From: Brachyspira sp. CAG:484 | GTDB lineage: Bacteria; Cyanobacteriota; Vampirovibrionia; Gastranaerophilales; Gastranaerophilaceae | Direction of reading: 5' to 3' | Length of the DNA: 63,395 bases | NCBI GenBank assembly: GCA_000431315.1 | Contig: HF989735.1 | Location: forward strand, 1-63,395 | Shown: one piece after another, positions 61,351 through 63,395 of the stretch | How positions within the stretch are numbered: position 1 is the stretch's first letter | Layout: each line of letters starts with the position of its first letter | Position numbers and translations under genes: made by a program | The notes under the pieces: model-generated | The model's database searches: none | Told to the model about the DNA's origin: nothing | The model's input: only the letters and a program-made list of their open reading frames with translations

Positions 61351-63138
61351 CTATACATTAGCGCATTCTTCAATCTTAGCAGCAGGAAGCTTAAATCCGA
61401 ATGTTGAACCTTTGCCGACTTCAGAGATTACAAAAACCTTTCCGCCATGATGTTTTTCAACTGTAGTTTTAACAAGATTAAGCCCTAGACCTGTGCCCTT
61501 AATAGTATGGGTATTATTTTCTACTCTGTAAAAGCGGTCAAAAATCTTTTTTTGATGTTCCGGAGCAATTCCGCAGCCCTGGTCTGTTACTGATATTTCT
61601 ATTTCATTATTCTGAGGGCTGTAGGATGCTCTGACATCAATTTGTGAGTTTGCTGGGGAATATTTTATTGCATTAGATAAAAGGTTTGTCAGAGCCCTTT
61701 CTATGCTGTCGTAGTTGAATAAAAATTCCGGAATATTATCATCTTTTGTAATTTTAATTTGAACATTATTATCTTTAGTCAACACAGAAACCTGATTTAC
61801 GCAGTCATCTACTAACTGTGATATATTGTTCAGTGTTTTTTCAATCTTCATATTTGATTCAAGGCGTGAAAAATCAAGAATGTCATTTACCATTCTGTTA
61901 AGCCTTATTATTTCCTGATTAATTGTTCCGATAAATTCTTTTTGGGTTTCGTAGTCAAATTCATTGCCGTAATTATAAAGTGTATCTATGTAGCTTCTTA
62001 ATACAGTTACCGGAGTGCGCAGTTCATGGGAAACATTTGAGATAAAATGTGCTCTCATCTGATCCATTTCCGCTTCTTTTGTCATATCAATCAATACAAT
62101 AATATATCCGACATAATCCTTATTTCTGGTGAACATTGGAGAAATAATTGATTTTATAACTCTCTGATCTACTGAAATATTAAACTCAATCGGTTTTTTC
62201 TCTATTATTTCCAAAGGTGTGTCTTTGAACTGTTCGATTTTTTCTTTAAAACATTCATTTCCTGATGTATCAATATAATTTTGGATTTTCGTTTTTAAAA
62301 GCTGTTCTTCAGTTACTTCTAACAGTGTTTGAGCATGGTTATTAACAAGTACGACGTTATCATTATCGTCACACACAACAACGCCGTTTGCGATACTCAT
62401 TAAAACAGATTCAAATTTATTTCTTTCAAGCATTATTCTGTCAATATTTTGTTCCTCATACAAATGAAGTCTGTTTGACATATCATTAAATGAATTAAAA
62501 AGCTCCTTAACTTCGCTGCTGACATCTTTGCCGGAGATTTTGTATCCAAATTCGCCTGTAGAGATTTTTTTAACTCCCTCCTGCAAAATTCTTAATTCTC
62601 TTGTTATCAGGTAAGTATTAATAAGGATTACAAAAGCAAAAACAAGCCAGGCTACAGAGAACACAAACAAAAGAGATGCTCGTGTAGTTGAGGAAATCTG
62701 GCTGATTATACTGCCGGAAAGTCCTACTGTTACTGAACCTACAGGGAGTGTGCCTCCTTCGGCTATGAGAGGTGATGTTACTGTAATATTAGGTTTTCCT
62801 TTGGCAAGCGGGTTTTCGTGCTTGCCGGAGTATATAAGATTTCCGTTTTTATCTCTGAATTCTATTAAAACAATATCATTATGGCTTTTTAAGATACTAT
62901 CCGAATGCTCTTTCAGTGTTTCTTTTACCTTATCAGCAGATAAATCTTTGGTTATCTCAACACTTTCAATCGCAAGAGTTTTTGAGATTACCTGACCAAA
63001 GTTCTGATAACCTTCATTTAACTTTTTTTGAATATTAAAAATCGCAAAAATCGCTATTGCTACAATTAAAAATGTACTTAAAAGCAAACCGGATATAATT
63101 AGACGATTTTGCGTAGTTAAGCTGACTTTATTCTCCAT
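61351..63138 (-). CDS. Sensor histidine kinase with HAMP and PAS domains
   Basis: 595 aa from ATG 63138. Membrane helices at about 11-34 and 154-178 enclose an outer sensor domain of about 120 residues; then HAMP (179-232), PAS (238-353), HisKA with phosphorylated H371 (SNVSHELRTPVT) and HATPase_c with NAIKYSP, DQGCGIAP and GTGLGLNLV. The architecture resembles PhoR/WalK-type kinases. No response regulator lies in the window; it may be beyond the right edge or elsewhere. Confidence 0.93.
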   Translation of the reverse strand: MENKVSLTTQNRLIISGLLLSTFLIVAIAIFAIFNIQKKLNEGYQNFGQVISKTLAIESVEITKDLSADKVKETLKEHSDSILKSHNDIVLIEFRDKNGNLIYSGKHENPLAKGKPNITVTSPLIAEGGTLPVGSVTVGLSGSIISQISSTTRASLLFVFSVAWLVFAFVILINTYLITRELRILQEGVKKISTGEFGYKISGKDVSSEVKELFNSFNDMSNRLHLYEEQNIDRIMLERNKFESVLMSIANGVVVCDDNDNVVLVNNHAQTLLEVTEEQLLKTKIQNYIDTSGNECFKEKIEQFKDTPLEIIEKKPIEFNISVDQRVIKSIISPMFTRNKDYVGYIIVLIDMTKEAEMDQMRAHFISNVSHELRTPVTVLRSYIDTLYNYGNEFDYETQKEFIGTINQEIIRLNRMVNDILDFSRLESNMKIEKTLNNISQLVDDCVNQVSVLTKDNNVQIKITKDDNIPEFLFNYDSIERALTNLLSNAIKYSPANSQIDVRASYSPQNNEIEISVTDQGCGIAPEHQKKIFDRFYRVENNTHTIKGTGLGLNLVKTTVEKHHGGKVFVISEVGKGSTFGFKLPAAKIEECANV

Positions 63139-63144
63139 GATTAA

Positions 63145-63153
63145 ATTATAGCA
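63145..63153 (-). promoter_or_regulatory. Extended -10 element of a probable leaderless kinase transcript
   Basis: On the minus strand TGCTATAAT, with 6 bases between it and ATG 63138. No ribosome site is present between them. Confidence 0.55.
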
Positions 63154-63183
63154 CTTACAGTCTGCGCAATCAATAAAAATATA

Positions 63184-63211
63184 TTGCAAATTAGAAAAAA
63201 TAGATTATAAT
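63184..63211 (+). promoter_or_regulatory. Rightward promoter facing the window edge
   Basis: TTGCAA (63184-63189), 16-base spacer, TATAAT (63206-63211). About 180 bases follow to the window end without an obvious ORF, so the transcript is either untranslated at its 5' end or begins a gene beyond the edge. Confidence 0.4.
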
Positions 63212-63395
63212 AAAAAAGCAGAGGAAAAAATTTAACAGCAGTTATATTCCTTTTCTCGACCACGCTCCCGCACAATGATACATATAGTCACATCATTACC
63301 GGAACAGTGTCGTGCCTCAGGCACCGCTATCGCCTCAAAAAGTTTTATAGTTACTTAAAATAAAAAGCAACAATCACTTCCAAAGAAAAACAAAT

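Noticed and set aside
1..63395. tRNA, rRNA genes and prophage or defence genes
   Set aside because: Most intergenic gaps are short, and neither they nor the few longer ones showed a cloverleaf or rRNA-like sequence; the SNF2 helicase has no defence-type partners.

Overview
The window (about 63 kb, AT-rich, densely coding on both strands) looks like a chromosomal segment of a non-photosynthetic relative of Cyanobacteria, most likely a gut Melainabacteria/Vampirovibrionia member of the Gastranaerophilales type. Three things point there. The ATP synthase genes are ordered a-c-b'-b-delta-alpha-gamma with a duplicated b/b' pair and no beta/epsilon, the cyanobacterial split layout. Many orphan type IV pilin-like proteins carry the FTLAEVLITLGIIG N-terminus. 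There are fermentative traits (HydG, a sodium-pumping decarboxylase) and no photosynthesis genes. The taxonomic call is inference; no rRNA or tRNA gene was seen.

Layout. 1-7.6 kb: a 5'-truncated prepilin, recR/ybaB, a matrixin-like protease with a formyltransferase, a second prepilin, hydG, mnmA and a third prepilin. 7.6-19.3 kb: a region rich in homopolymeric G/C tracts, with an orphan tract-bearing leader, a DUF2229-type protein, a hexapeptide acyltransferase, rpsU, three tract-bearing prepilins, an SNF2 helicase, gpmI, an XRE regulator and an amidohydrolase. 19.4-34.1 kb: mostly housekeeping (obgE, tsaD, gshB, ribD, Memo-AMMECR1, dnaX, LD-carboxypeptidase, rsmE, cca) with several lineage-type hypothetical proteins. 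34.1-38.8 kb: a chimeric tract-bearing prepilin and two tandem paralogous membrane proteins. 38.8-44.1 kb: ATP synthase operon with an inserted small zinc-finger membrane protein. 44.2-53.5 kb: birA-oadG-oadA-oadB, purM-purN-purD, glgC, two membrane proteins. 53.5-63.4 kb: anti-sigma/sigma pair, leuC, prepilin plus XRE regulator, YbaK, homocitrate/isopropylmalate synthase-like gene, TPR protein, HELAH protein, sensor kinase.

The most notable system is a dispersed set of phase-variable surface genes. Six poly-G/C tracts of 10-12 bases occur in 27 kb. Five lie early in, or inside, the reading frame of a recognisable gene: four prepilins and one acyltransferase. In each of these five, both wrong frames hit a stop within at most ten codons after the tract. 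As assembled, three prepilins are frame-OFF, and one prepilin and the acyltransferase are frame-ON. Two prepilins share a nearly identical 133-bp leader plus pilin N-terminus, and one of these is a visible recombinant, so the switchable 5' end seems to be passed between loci as a cassette. Two prepilins are divergently paired with tiny XRE regulators. Together this suggests stochastic ON/OFF control and shuffling of minor pilins or pseudopilins, along with a cell-envelope acyltransferase.

Limits: everything was read by eye from the sequence; family calls rest on remembered motifs, and homopolymer lengths depend on assembly accuracy.
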